64,000 nt of DNA from NCBI GenBank assembly GCA_018401875.1, contig JAGYJZ010000003.1:62001-126000 (forward strand). Direction: 5' to 3'. The position numbers and the translations under genes are program-made. The DNA comes from Salibacteraceae bacterium. GTDB taxonomy: Bacteria > Bacteroidota > Bacteroidia > Flavobacteriales_G > Salibacteraceae. Under the pieces are notes generated by a model that was not told the DNA's origin, did no database searches, and saw only the letters and a list, made by a program, of their open reading frames with translations. Of the stretch, positions 17,681 through 25,813 are shown in pieces. Within the stretch, counting starts at the first letter, position 1, and each line of letters starts with the position of its first letter.

Positions 17681-18636
17681 ATTTAGACCTGCTTTTTGAC
17701 AATTTGTCAAATCCTGCATTGCTGTTTTTTGTTCTTGGAATTTTTGCCGTTCAGTTAAAAAGCGACTTGGCGATTCCTGATAACTCATCAAAGTTTATTT
17801 CCCTCTACCTCTTGTTTTCTATTGGTTTTAATGGTGGACAAGAGTTGTCGCACAGTGCGTATAGCACAGAAATAATTCGTGTTATTTTATTCAGCATTTT
17901 GCTGGCTGCATTGGTCCCAGTCTATGTTTTTTTCGTGATGAAGAAGAGGCTCGGAGTAGAAAATGCAGGAGCAATTGCCGCTGCATACGGCTCAGTAAGT
18001 GCAGTAACTTTTATTACGGCTATCTCATTTTTAGAGGTGCATGCTACACATTTTGACGGATATATGGTGGCTATTTTGGCATTTATGGAAGCTCCTGCCA
18101 TCATCATTGGAGTGCTTTTGGTACGCTATTTTAGTCAATCTAACCAAGACCAAATCAGCGTTGGAACATTGGTGAAGCACGCCTTAACCAACGGCAGCGT
18201 AATGCTCATCTTGGGTAGCTTGATCATCGGTTTTGTAGCGAATGACGAGCAGGCCAACGGAATCAAGCCATTTACAACAGATATTTTTAAAGGTTTCCTT
18301 GCGATCTTTCTTTTAGATATGGGCATTACCAGCGGACGAAGACTCAAAGATTTCTTTGCACACGGTTGGTTTACCCTTCTCTCAGCTGTGGCTTTTGCTC
18401 TGATAAATGGCATCGTAGTTTCTTTTGCAAGTGGTTTGGTTACACAAGAGCCCGGAAACCGTTTTTTACTGGCTGTTTTGGCGGCAAGCGCCTCATACAT
18501 CGCGGTGCCGGCAGCCATGAAAATAGCCGTACCCAAAGCAAATCCTGGGATTTATCTACCGATGGCTTTGGCAGTAACTTTTCCAGTCAACATTACACTC
18601 GGATTACCCATTTATTATTATTTGGTGCATCTATAG
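17677..18636 (+). CDS. SbtA-family sodium-dependent bicarbonate transporter
   Basis: The 319-residue protein has about ten hydrophobic helices in two inverted halves. Signature stretches of the SbtA (DUF897) family are visible: FSIGFNGGQEL, AAYGSVSAVTF, LLDMGITSGRRL and AASASYIAVPAAMKIAVPKANP. SbtA imports bicarbonate with sodium across the inner membrane. In a heterotrophic marine bacterium it could feed carboxylases, including the acetyl-CoA carboxylase subunits encoded at the end of this window (inference). It is expressed with the small upstream gene and probably controlled by the divergent LysR regulator. Confidence 0.9.
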   Translation: MNLDLLFDNLSNPALLFFVLGIFAVQLKSDLAIPDNSSKFISLYLLFSIGFNGGQELSHSAYSTEIIRVILFSILLAALVPVYVFFVMKKRLGVENAGAIAAAYGSVSAVTFITAISFLEVHATHFDGYMVAILAFMEAPAIIIGVLLVRYFSQSNQDQISVGTLVKHALTNGSVMLILGSLIIGFVANDEQANGIKPFTTDIFKGFLAIFLLDMGITSGRRLKDFFAHGWFTLLSAVAFALINGIVVSFASGLVTQEPGNRFLLAVLAASASYIAVPAAMKIAVPKANPGIYLPMALAVTFPVNITLGLPIYYYLVHL

Positions 18637-18667
18637 AATACTTTATAGTGGTTTAGGTGGTTGATTT

Positions 18668-18693
18668 GCAGGCTCAAGTTTTCTTGGGCCTGC
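18668..18693 (+). terminator. Strong hairpin after the SbtA-type gene
   Basis: GCAGGCTCAAG-TTTT-CTTGGGCCTGC forms an 11-bp stem with one mismatch. It sits 31 bases past the transporter stop. No long T-run follows, so termination is plausible but not certain. Confidence 0.45.
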
Positions 18694-18792
18694 TTCGTGC
18701 GTGACTAGGACTTGCGTCTTTCGCTAGGCAGTTGGCATTAAGCATTGGAGGTCATTTCTTCGCATTGGTGCTTCAACTATAGCCCGTCTTGC

Positions 18793-18800
18793 TACTTTTG
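18793..18800 (+). promoter_or_regulatory. Candidate -7 element for pheT
   Basis: TACTTTTG matches TAnnTTTG exactly, 24 bases upstream of the pheT ATG. A TTGG lies 24 bases further upstream, slightly too far for the usual -33 spacing. Confidence 0.35.
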
Positions 18801-18823
18801 CCGCTTCACTTTCAATCTTACGC

Positions 18824-21256
18824 ATGAAAATTTCATACAACTGGCTGTCCCAATACCTCCAATTAGAAGAATCACCTGAAGAAATCAGTGCCTTGCTCAC
18901 GAGTATTGGATTAGAGGTAGAAGGATTAGAGAAATTTGAATCGATTAAAGGTGGTTTGCAAGGATTGATCGTTGGCGAAGTGAAAGAAAAATGGCAGCAC
19001 CCTAATGCCGATAAATTGAGTTGCACAAAAGTGGATGTCGGAACGGGTGAATTGCTCTCGATTGTGTGCGGAGCACCAAATGTTGAGTCAGGGCAAAAAG
19101 TGATCGTAGCCACTGTAGGCACAAAACTCCCTTCGGAAGATGGAAGTGAATTCGAAATTAAAAAGGCGAAGATCAGAGGCGAAGCGAGCGAAGGAATGAT
19201 CTGCGCAGAAGACGAAATAGGAATTGGTGAAAGTCACGATGGCATCATGGTTCTGCCACCGGATTCTGTGATTGGAACGCCCGCTGCAAAGTTGTTTAAG
19301 GTTGAAATTGATTACGTTTTTGAGATTGGATTAACCCCAAATCGTGCTGATGCCGCCTCGCATTTTGGTGTGGCCAGAGACTTAAAAGCTGCGTTGGCGC
19401 ATCGAAAAGGACAAGATGTTCACTTAAAGAAACCACCAGTTGAGGCGTTTAAAGCCACCAATAATGAATTATTCATTCCGGTTGAAGTGGAGAATCTAGA
19501 AGCATGTCCTCGTTATGTAAGCGTCACGATTGCCAATGTTACTGTTCAGCCGTCACCTTCGTGGTTGCAGAACAGGTTGCGGGCGATAGGGGTGAGGCCA
19601 ATCAATAATGTGGTGGATGTTACCAATTACATCAACCACGCGTTTGGTCAACCGCTGCATGCCTTTGATGCCGATAAAATTGAAGGTAAAAAAGTGATCG
19701 TAAAGACATTGCCTGCAAAATCAAAGTTCACAACGTTGGATGAGGTTGAGCGTGAATTGCACGAAGACGACTTGATGATTTGCAATTCTAAAGAACCCAT
19801 GTGCATGGCAGGCGTATTTGGTGGTGCTAAATCTGGTGTTACAGAATCCACAAAAAACATTTTCCTAGAAAGCGCATACTTTAATCCTGTTTCGATTCGA
19901 AAATCAGCCAAGCGCCACGCCTTGAATACGGATGCATCGTTTCGATTTGAGCGCGGCATCGATCCGAATGTTACAGCTTATGCAGCGAAGTTAGCGGCAT
20001 TGATGATCGCTGAAGTGGCCGAGGGAACCATCAGCAGTAAAATGAGTGATACGCATCCTGAAGGTTTTCCTGATTTTTCTGTAGCATTTAGACCTGGCAA
20101 AGCCAACGCCTTGATCGGGACAAATATTCCTTCTGAAACTATGAAACGTATTTTGACTAACCTCGAAATTGGTGTGGGAGAAGGTGATGGAGAAACATGG
20201 CAATTGCGTGTACCACCGTTTAAAGTAGATGTAACGCGCGAGGCTGACGTTATTGAAGAGGTGCTCCGCATTTATGGTTACGATGAGGTGCCCGTATCGT
20301 CAAAGGTGCTATCAACCATCAAAGACTTGAAACCGACAGAGAGTGCTATGGCCAAAGAGGCCATTACAAAGCAATTGGTGAGCAATGGCTTTTTGGAGTG
20401 TATGACCAATTCTATGACGGACGGAAATTATTCAACCTTTTCGGAGGAATGGGATGAGTCAGAAATAATAGTGATCAACAATCCGTTGAGTTCTGAATTG
20501 GGAATCATGCGACCCGCGATGATTTTTTCTGGATTGGAGAATGCGGCATACAATGTGAATCGGCAACAATCCAACCTTAAGTTGTTTGAATTTGGCAATG
20601 TCTATCGGGTGAAAGGCGATGCGTTTAAAGAAGAGGAACACTTAAGTATCACGGTGAGTGGTCAAGCGATCAACGACACTTGGCGCAGTGCAAACCTTGA
20701 CGCAGATTGGTATGAATTAAAGGCGGCATTTGAGCAAATCCTAGTTCGACTTGGCATCGATAACTCAAAACTCAAGACCAATGAGACCGAAACCGACTGG
20801 TTTAAGTTTGGATTGGATTGGAAAAAGGGAGATAAAGTGATTGCCTCGGCAGGCGCAGTTTCTGACCGTTTAAAGAAAAAATTCGACCTAAAAAAGGAGG
20901 TCTTCTTTATGGAAATCAGATGGAGAGAATTGGTGAAAATGCGCCAGCGCGAAATCAGCATTGGTCAATTGCCAAAGTATCCTGAAGTTCGGAGAGACTT
21001 GGCTTTATTGGTAGATGAAGCGCTTGAATATGCCAAGCTTGAAGAATTGGCCTTTCAAACTGAACGAAAACTTCTAAAATCAGTGACACTTTTTGATGTG
21101 TATCAAGGCAAAGGAATGCCAGAGGGTAAAAAAAGCTATGGACTTGCATTTAGCCTACGTGATGACAGCAAAACCTTGACAGATCAAGAAGTTGACAAAA
21201 CGATGAAGCGTTTGTTTGAGCGTTTCAATCGCGAGGTTGGGGCGGAGTTGAGGTAA
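18824..21256 (+). CDS. pheT: Phenylalanyl-tRNA synthetase beta subunit
   Basis: The 810-residue length is normal for bacterial PheT. The domain order is the N-terminal MKISYNWLSQYL, a tRNA-binding OB-fold (about 40-150, VGEVKEKWQHPNADKLSCTKVDVG), B3/4 editing domain (about 215-390, NNVVDVTNYINHAFGQPLHAFD), B5 (about 410-475), the catalytic-like core (about 490-690) and a ferredoxin-like anticodon-binding domain at the end (YPEVRRDLALLVDE). It forms the (alpha-beta)2 enzyme with PheS, whose gene is not in the window. Confidence 0.98.
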   Translation: MKISYNWLSQYLQLEESPEEISALLTSIGLEVEGLEKFESIKGGLQGLIVGEVKEKWQHPNADKLSCTKVDVGTGELLSIVCGAPNVESGQKVIVATVGTKLPSEDGSEFEIKKAKIRGEASEGMICAEDEIGIGESHDGIMVLPPDSVIGTPAAKLFKVEIDYVFEIGLTPNRADAASHFGVARDLKAALAHRKGQDVHLKKPPVEAFKATNNELFIPVEVENLEACPRYVSVTIANVTVQPSPSWLQNRLRAIGVRPINNVVDVTNYINHAFGQPLHAFDADKIEGKKVIVKTLPAKSKFTTLDEVERELHEDDLMICNSKEPMCMAGVFGGAKSGVTESTKNIFLESAYFNPVSIRKSAKRHALNTDASFRFERGIDPNVTAYAAKLAALMIAEVAEGTISSKMSDTHPEGFPDFSVAFRPGKANALIGTNIPSETMKRILTNLEIGVGEGDGETWQLRVPPFKVDVTREADVIEEVLRIYGYDEVPVSSKVLSTIKDLKPTESAMAKEAITKQLVSNGFLECMTNSMTDGNYSTFSEEWDESEIIVINNPLSSELGIMRPAMIFSGLENAAYNVNRQQSNLKLFEFGNVYRVKGDAFKEEEHLSITVSGQAINDTWRSANLDADWYELKAAFEQILVRLGIDNSKLKTNETETDWFKFGLDWKKGDKVIASAGAVSDRLKKKFDLKKEVFFMEIRWRELVKMRQREISIGQLPKYPEVRRDLALLVDEALEYAKLEELAFQTERKLLKSVTLFDVYQGKGMPEGKKSYGLAFSLRDDSKTLTDQEVDKTMKRLFERFNREVGAELR

Positions 21257-21260
21257 AATG

Positions 21261-21986
21261 CTACTCCGTAATGTCTAGTTTAATAGAGTTTTCATCGGGA
21301 GAAACACGTTTTATAATTTCCCATTCGCCATACTCATTGAGCCGTTGAATCTGATACTCTTTTACGCCTTTTTCCCATTGATTGTAATCGTTCCATTTCA
21401 ACTCTACCTCAAAGCCATCTTGGGTTTTTTGCAGTAAGATTGAACTTCCTGGCGATCCTTTTAAAGGAAGAATTTCGCAAGCGTTGCGAATTTCAATATG
21501 ATACGCAGCAAACTCTGCTTGAACGTCCGTTTCATAGTCGATAAAATCAGTTTGAAGCGGATTAAGCTCATAAATCACAGTGGGTCGTTGCTCAACCATT
21601 TTATGCAATTCAAACCGTTTTATCAGGTGCGATTCTAATTCGAGGGGCTTCCATTGAATGAGAATGCTTTCGTCTTCTAAAACCGTGGCCAACACAATGT
21701 TCACGGCTTTTCTCAATGAAGGCAAGGTGTCAACTACGATGGTTTTTACATTGCCAATCGCCTCAACGCCAAGGTCGCTCAAGTTGGTGGCAACAATGCG
21801 GTATTCCACTTTTTCAGGACAAAGGGCAGAGGTATCTCCAATGGCAGTTAACACCTCATTTCCGATGGTCCACGTCATCGATGGATTTACAGCGTATTGC
21901 GAAGCATCGCTTACCTCCACCGTTACCGGAATGCAATTCCCCAATTGCTTCGCTTTTGGTTTCGAAATAGGGGTTCTCTGTTTCAT
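21261..21986 (-). CDS. Orphan fibronectin-III-like fragment of a T9SS surface protein
   Basis: The ORF has FN3-like beta sequence (WKPLELESHLIKRFELHKM; VELKWNDYNQWEKGVKEYQIQRL) similar in style to the large type-B sorted protein at 56021-58804. It has no signal peptide and lacks the C-terminal gliding-motility (CHU_C) domain that normally follows such modules; it stops at SIKLDITE. The ORF is open up to 22142, eight bases from the initiator tRNA; the ATG at 21986 (MKQRTPIS) is one possible start. It is most likely a remnant of a longer surface-protein gene cut at both ends. Confidence 0.55.
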   Translation of the reverse strand: MKQRTPISKPKAKQLGNCIPVTVEVSDASQYAVNPSMTWTIGNEVLTAIGDTSALCPEKVEYRIVATNLSDLGVEAIGNVKTIVVDTLPSLRKAVNIVLATVLEDESILIQWKPLELESHLIKRFELHKMVEQRPTVIYELNPLQTDFIDYETDVQAEFAAYHIEIRNACEILPLKGSPGSSILLQKTQDGFEVELKWNDYNQWEKGVKEYQIQRLNEYGEWEIIKRVSPDENSIKLDITE

Positions 21987-22146
21987 GGTGGAGTGATTTG
22001 TGTTTCTCACTTTCAACATCAAAAGTATCTGGGCTCCAGCCGGATTAGTGTGACTCACATCATGTTCGAGGTTGAGAACGCACGACTTTATTAAATGAAA
22101 TACCACTTGATAATTGAGAATATGATTGTATCTTCGCAGCATAAAT

Positions 22147-22219
<73 letters not shown>

Positions 22220-22260
22220 CATAGAAGTTCAAAAGTGACTTATTGTAAGTTGTAAGGAAA

Positions 22261-22364
22261 GGATAGCTCGTTGGGCTCATATCCGCCAGCAGGCGGACGC
22301 AGGTTCGAGTCCTGTCCCCGCAACATAGAAGTTCAAAAGTGACTTATTGTAAGTTGTAAGGAAA
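22261..22364. repeat. tRNA-fMet 3'-half repeat, copy 1 (anticodon arm replaced)
   Basis: TAGCTCGTTGGGCTCAT is followed by ATCCGCCAGCAGGCGGA in place of the anticodon 3' stem and variable region. GCAGGTTCGAGTCCTGTCCCCGCAAC and the tRNA's own downstream flank (ATAGAAGTTCAAAAGTGAC) then follow. The inserted piece is a perfect TCCGCC-AGCA-GGCGGA hairpin. It cannot form a normal tRNA because it has no 5' acceptor strand. Confidence 0.85.
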
Positions 22365-22467
22365 GGATAGCTCGTTGGGCTCATATCCGCCAGCAGGCGG
22401 ACGCAGGTTCGAGTCCTGACCCCGCAACATTGAAGTCCAAAAGTGACATTTTGTAAGTTATTTGAAA
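22365..22467. repeat. tRNA-fMet 3'-half repeat, copy 2
   Basis: A tandem copy, 103 bases long, nearly identical to the previous 104-base unit, including the hairpin insertion. Differences concentrate at the 3' side (CCTGACCCCGCAAC, ATTGAAGTCC). Confidence 0.85.
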
Positions 22468-22588
22468 GGATAGCTCTTTGAGCTCGCAGGTTCGGATTTC
22501 AAGCGACTTAATTTTTTGATAGCTCTTTGGGCTCTCAGGTTTGAGTTAGCTAAAACACGACACTGAGCCCCGCAAAGGCGCTTTTTTT
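22468..22588. repeat. Degenerate tRNA-derived copies upstream of the GIY-YIG gene
   Basis: Two shorter, decayed units start TAGCTCTTTGAGCTCGCAGGTTCG (22471) and TAGCTCTTTGGGCTCTCAGGTTTGAG (22520). The last ends GAGCCCCGCAAAGGCGC followed by a run of seven T immediately before the GIY-YIG ATG. Confidence 0.65.
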
Positions 22589-22834
22589 ATGTTCACAGTC
22601 TATGCATTATATTCAGAGTCGAATGACAAGATTTACATTGGTTACACCAGTGACCTTGATGCACGAATGATTTCGCACAATGAATTATCTACAAAAGGCT
22701 ACACGATGAAGTATCGGCCGTGGAAGTTGATTTATACAGAAGTTTTTGAAGATAAAAGAGCGGCAATTCAGCGCGAAAAGTCGTTGAAATCAGCCAGAGG
22801 AAGGGCATTTATTTGGTCCATTATAGGTGGTTAG
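22589..22834 (+). CDS. Small GIY-YIG nuclease (UPF0213/YhbQ type) inside the tRNA-repeat array
   Basis: The 81-residue protein is one minimal GIY-YIG domain: VYALYSESNDKIYIGYT supplies the VYxLx/YIGYT strands, and the helix carries the catalytic-type Arg in DLDARMISHN. Glu in EVFEDKRAAIQREKSLK and a basic tail KSARGRAF follow. The family is widespread in Bacteroidota; its natural substrate is not settled. The gene is flanked on both sides by tRNA-fMet 3'-half sequences, and its last codons (TATAGGTGGTTAGCTC) run into the D-arm-like start of the next copy. That arrangement resembles a homing-type or tRNA-targeting element (inference). Confidence 0.9.
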   Translation: MFTVYALYSESNDKIYIGYTSDLDARMISHNELSTKGYTMKYRPWKLIYTEVFEDKRAAIQREKSLKSARGRAFIWSIIGG

Positions 22835-22903
22835 CTCAATCGGCTCCCAGGTTCGAGTCCTGTCCCCGCAACATAGAAGTTCAAAAGTGACTTAATTTTT
22901 TGA
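22832..22903. repeat. tRNA-fMet 3'-half repeat, copy downstream of GIY-YIG
   Basis: TAGCTCAATCGGCTCCCAGG then TTCGAGTCCTGTCCCCGCAAC and ATAGAAGTTCAAAAGTGACTT repeats the T-arm, acceptor 3' strand and flank of the tRNA-fMet gene exactly. The anticodon arm is missing. A further decayed trace lies at about 22904-22931. Confidence 0.8.
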
Positions 22904-22958
22904 TGGTAATTCGGGCTCTTACGCTCGATTTAGACCTTCAAAAAGATACGATTGGGAA

Positions 22959-24467
22959 TTAAAACAAAGGTTTACCCGTCATTTCCTTCGGAGGATCAAG
23001 ACCTACTAACTTGAGGATTGAAGGCGCAACATCAGCCAATATACCATCTGCCACAGTTGTCACATTTTCGTTTACAACAATGCAAGGAACTAAGTTGGTA
23101 GTATGCGCTGTATGTGGGTTGCCGTTATCTAAGAAGGCAATGTCTGCGTTGCCGTGGTCAGCGATCACGATAAAAGAATAGCCCCGTTTCTTGCCTTCGG
23201 TTAAAACCATTCCCAAACATGCGTCTGTTGTTTCTACTGCTTTTATAATTGCATCATAAACCCCTGTATGTCCAACCATGTCAGGATTGGCAAAATTCAG
23301 GCAAACGAAATCGGGTTGATCATCGCGCATACTATGCACTGCGCGTTCGGTTACGTCATAGGCACTCATCTCGGGTTGCAAATCATAGGTAGCCACTTTT
23401 GGTGAAGACACCACGATGCGTTGCTCACCTTCAAATACTTCCTCACGCCCGCCTGAAAAGAAAAATGTGACGTGCGGATACTTTTCTGTTTCTGCAATTC
23501 TCAATTGTTTCAATCCATTCGTGGCCAGCACTTCACCTAGGGTGTTGACCAAATTATCCTTTTCGAAAATGACGTGTACGTGTTTAAACGTCTCGTCATA
23601 CTTGGTCATCGTGACATAATAAAGCGAGAGTGCTTTCATGTTAAACTCCGGAAAATCGCGTTGCGTCAATGCCTCCGTAATCTGCCTGCATCGATCGGTT
23701 CTGAAATTGAAGCAAATTACTACATCGCCTTCTTTGATGCGCCCTTCTTGTGAATGGATGACGCAAGGCTTGAAAAACTCATCGCTGAGGTCTTCCGCAT
23801 AGAATGTCGCACATTGATCGGAAAAACTATGGGTTGAGATGCCTTTGCCTCCAACCAATAAGTCGTAGGCCATTTTTATGCGCTCCCAACGCTTATCTCG
23901 ATCCATTGCATAGTATCGTCCTACCATTGATACGAGCTTCGATTTTTTTCCATCGAGGGTTTTTTCCAATTCTGAGATGGCGTCTATCGCATTTCGAGGT
24001 GCCGTATCGCGGCCATCGGTAAAGGCATGCACAAAGACATCCTTCACAGCAGTGGTTTCAAGCAGCTGAATCAAAGCCACCAAGTGGTCTTGGTTTGAAT
24101 GCACGCCTCCTCGGCTTACCAAGCCCATTAAATGTATGGCAACACCCTTGTCTTCAGCGTGTTTGATGGCCGATTTTAGGGCGCTCATTTGCGCAAATTC
24201 ACCCGATTCAACAGCCCGATTGATCTTCAATAAATCTTGATACACAATGCGTCCTGCGCCAATGTTTAAGTGACCAACTTCACTGTTTCCCATTTGGCCC
24301 GGGGGAAGTCCAACATTTTCACCAAACGTTTTTAATGTGCCGTGTGGAAAGGAATGCATCAATTCGTCAAAAACAGGTGTTTTCGCGCTGCTTATGGCGT
24401 CAGCCTTCGATCCATCGCCAATGCCCCAACCGTCTAAAATGATTAATGCTGCTTTTTTGTTTGCCAT
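22959..24467 (-). CDS. gpmI: Phosphoglycerate mutase, 2,3-bisphosphoglycerate-independent
   Basis: The 502-residue enzyme interconverts 3- and 2-phosphoglycerate in glycolysis. The N-terminal LIILDGWGIG and C-terminal VIADHGNAD are the alkaline-phosphatase-superfamily metal sites. MGNSEVGHLNIGAGR holds the phosphorylated Ser, and HAFTDGRDTAP and GRYYAMDRD are further active-site motifs. Length and motifs are complete. The histidine-kinase gene upstream ends only three bases before its start, so they are co-transcribed. Confidence 0.98.
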   Translation of the reverse strand: MANKKAALIILDGWGIGDGSKADAISSAKTPVFDELMHSFPHGTLKTFGENVGLPPGQMGNSEVGHLNIGAGRIVYQDLLKINRAVESGEFAQMSALKSAIKHAEDKGVAIHLMGLVSRGGVHSNQDHLVALIQLLETTAVKDVFVHAFTDGRDTAPRNAIDAISELEKTLDGKKSKLVSMVGRYYAMDRDKRWERIKMAYDLLVGGKGISTHSFSDQCATFYAEDLSDEFFKPCVIHSQEGRIKEGDVVICFNFRTDRCRQITEALTQRDFPEFNMKALSLYYVTMTKYDETFKHVHVIFEKDNLVNTLGEVLATNGLKQLRIAETEKYPHVTFFFSGGREEVFEGEQRIVVSSPKVATYDLQPEMSAYDVTERAVHSMRDDQPDFVCLNFANPDMVGHTGVYDAIIKAVETTDACLGMVLTEGKKRGYSFIVIADHGNADIAFLDNGNPHTAHTTNLVPCIVVNENVTTVADGILADVAPSILKLVGLDPPKEMTGKPLF

Positions 24468-24470
24468 GTC

Positions 24471-25421
24471 TTATGCATTGAATTTTATACTGACTACAGT
24501 GCCGTGAGGACTGTTATCGCGGATAGAAAGTTGTGCGCCATGGAGGTGCAACAGCGAGTGCACTAAATACAGCCCTAACCCGCTGCCTTTTTGACTGCGT
24601 GTTTCTTCGTTGCCCATGCGATAAAACTTTTTAAGCACTTGTTCGCGTTCCTCTTTGGGTATCCCACTGCCATGGTCGGCCACCTCAAGGATTATTCTTT
24701 TTCCCTCTTGTTTAGCGCTGATCTTTACCTCTGTTTTGGGAGCATATTTCAGTGCGTTTTCGATTAAATTGCTGATGATGGAATCGATGGCGCTTCGGTC
24801 TGCATGAAGTTGCACATCCTCATCGCAGGATACTTTGAATGTATTTCCCGATTTCTCGGCTAAGGATGTAAAACGATGAATTACGGTTTCGATGGTTGGT
24901 TTCAATGGAATGGTTTCTTGATACACTTCAAATTTGCCGCCATCAAGCCGTGAAGCGAGCAGAATATTGGATACAAGCAACTCAAGCCGCTGTGCTGAAC
25001 TTAATGCTCCATCGATCATTTGGTGCCGTTGGGATGCATCCATCTCTCTTTTTTCGAGGGTTTGGAGGTTGAGTTTAATCGATGCAATAGGAGAATTAAA
25101 TTCGTGGGTTGTAGCCAAGATAAAATTGCGCTCTTGCATGGCGAGACGCTGTTCGCGTAAGATGGATTTTTGAATAAAATAAGCGCCAACAATGAGCAGC
25201 GATAAGAAAACACTTCCCTCGCCAAGTATCATCCACAACTTATTGCGCAAATCAGTAGGTGCATTTTCAAGTCCTGCCACACCCAGTTGAATCAATTTTG
25301 CGTTGGCTGAAGCTATCTCTGCGTTGAGGTTGTAAATAAGATAGGCCCACCAAGAAAATTGCGCGAACACATAACCCAATAAGACATACAGCAACAAAAT
25401 GACCTTTGGCGTTTTTTTCAT
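24471..25421 (-). CDS. Orphan membrane sensor histidine kinase
   Basis: Two transmembrane segments (about 7-30 and 68-86) bracket a short periplasmic loop of about 40 residues. A dimerisation H-box follows (ATTHEFNSPIASIKLNLQTL, His at about 106), then the HATPase_c domain with N-box NLIENALKYAPK, G1 VADHGSGIP and G2 GSGLGLYLV. It autophosphorylates and passes phosphate to a response regulator. None is encoded nearby, so the partner is unknown. A TACCTTTG element on the minus strand (25433-25426) lies five bases from the ATG, suggesting a near-leaderless transcript shared with gpmI. Confidence 0.93.
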   Translation of the reverse strand: MKKTPKVILLLYVLLGYVFAQFSWWAYLIYNLNAEIASANAKLIQLGVAGLENAPTDLRNKLWMILGEGSVFLSLLIVGAYFIQKSILREQRLAMQERNFILATTHEFNSPIASIKLNLQTLEKREMDASQRHQMIDGALSSAQRLELLVSNILLASRLDGGKFEVYQETIPLKPTIETVIHRFTSLAEKSGNTFKVSCDEDVQLHADRSAIDSIISNLIENALKYAPKTEVKISAKQEGKRIILEVADHGSGIPKEEREQVLKKFYRMGNEETRSQKGSGLGLYLVHSLLHLHGAQLSIRDNSPHGTVVSIKFNA

Positions 25422-25514
25422 TGGTCAAAGGTACTTCTATCCTAAAATCAAATCCTGCTTCGTTTCCATTATGACTAAAAGAGAGTGGCGCTTCAGGTGA
25501 TTTCGCCAAAGGCG

Positions 25515-25566
25515 GGATCATACCCCTCGGCCGCAAAAGGCTTGCCGCAGGCGATGCGAGAACGAG
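25515..25566. repeat. Dispersed intergenic repeat, copy 3
   Basis: GGATCATACCCCTCGG...GCCGCAGGCGATGCGAGAACGAG matches copies 1 and 4. It is preceded by a CGCC-AAA-GGCG hairpin. The ORF 25267-25680 on the minus strand is a translation of this non-coding DNA. The gene-free stretch 25422-25813 otherwise holds only copy 4 and a terminator. Confidence 0.75.
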
Positions 25567-25660
25567 CAATATCTTTTTAAACATATTCTTTTTACTTATC
25601 CCAACAGCTAGAATGGAAACCCTAGTCGAGCCGACAGATTCAAACCATCTTAAATCCCGA

Positions 25661-25690
25661 AAACAAAAAACCCCGAGCATCGCTCAGGAT
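25661..25690 (-). terminator. Rho-independent terminator after the truncated T9SS gene
   Basis: Read on the minus strand, CCTGAGC-GAT-GCTCGGG forms a 7-bp stem with one G-T pair. GTTTTTTGTTTT follows. It would end transcription of the gene at 25814-26461. Confidence 0.75.
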
Positions 25691-25723
25691 TTATTTGCCT
25701 CCAGGCGCTTCAGTGCAGGCTGA

Positions 25724-25805
25724 AATAACCTTTTCATCACAAAAGCCCACCGATCGTATCCCTCGGCTGCCAAAGGCTTGCCGCAGGCGATGCGAGAACG
25801 ACTAG
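25724..25805. repeat. Dispersed intergenic repeat, copy 4 (fullest copy)
   Basis: It contains both the left part seen in copy 2 (AACCTTTTCATCACAAAAGC...CGATCGTAT) and the 33-base block seen in copies 1 and 3, ending GCGAGAACGACTAG. It therefore links the two halves of the family. Confidence 0.8.
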
Positions 25806-25813
25806 GAAATCCC

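Noticed and set aside
25267-25680. 137-codon minus-strand ORF overlapping the histidine-kinase start
   Set aside because: It is made of intergenic repeat DNA and the reverse of a terminator; it conflicts with the well-supported kinase start.
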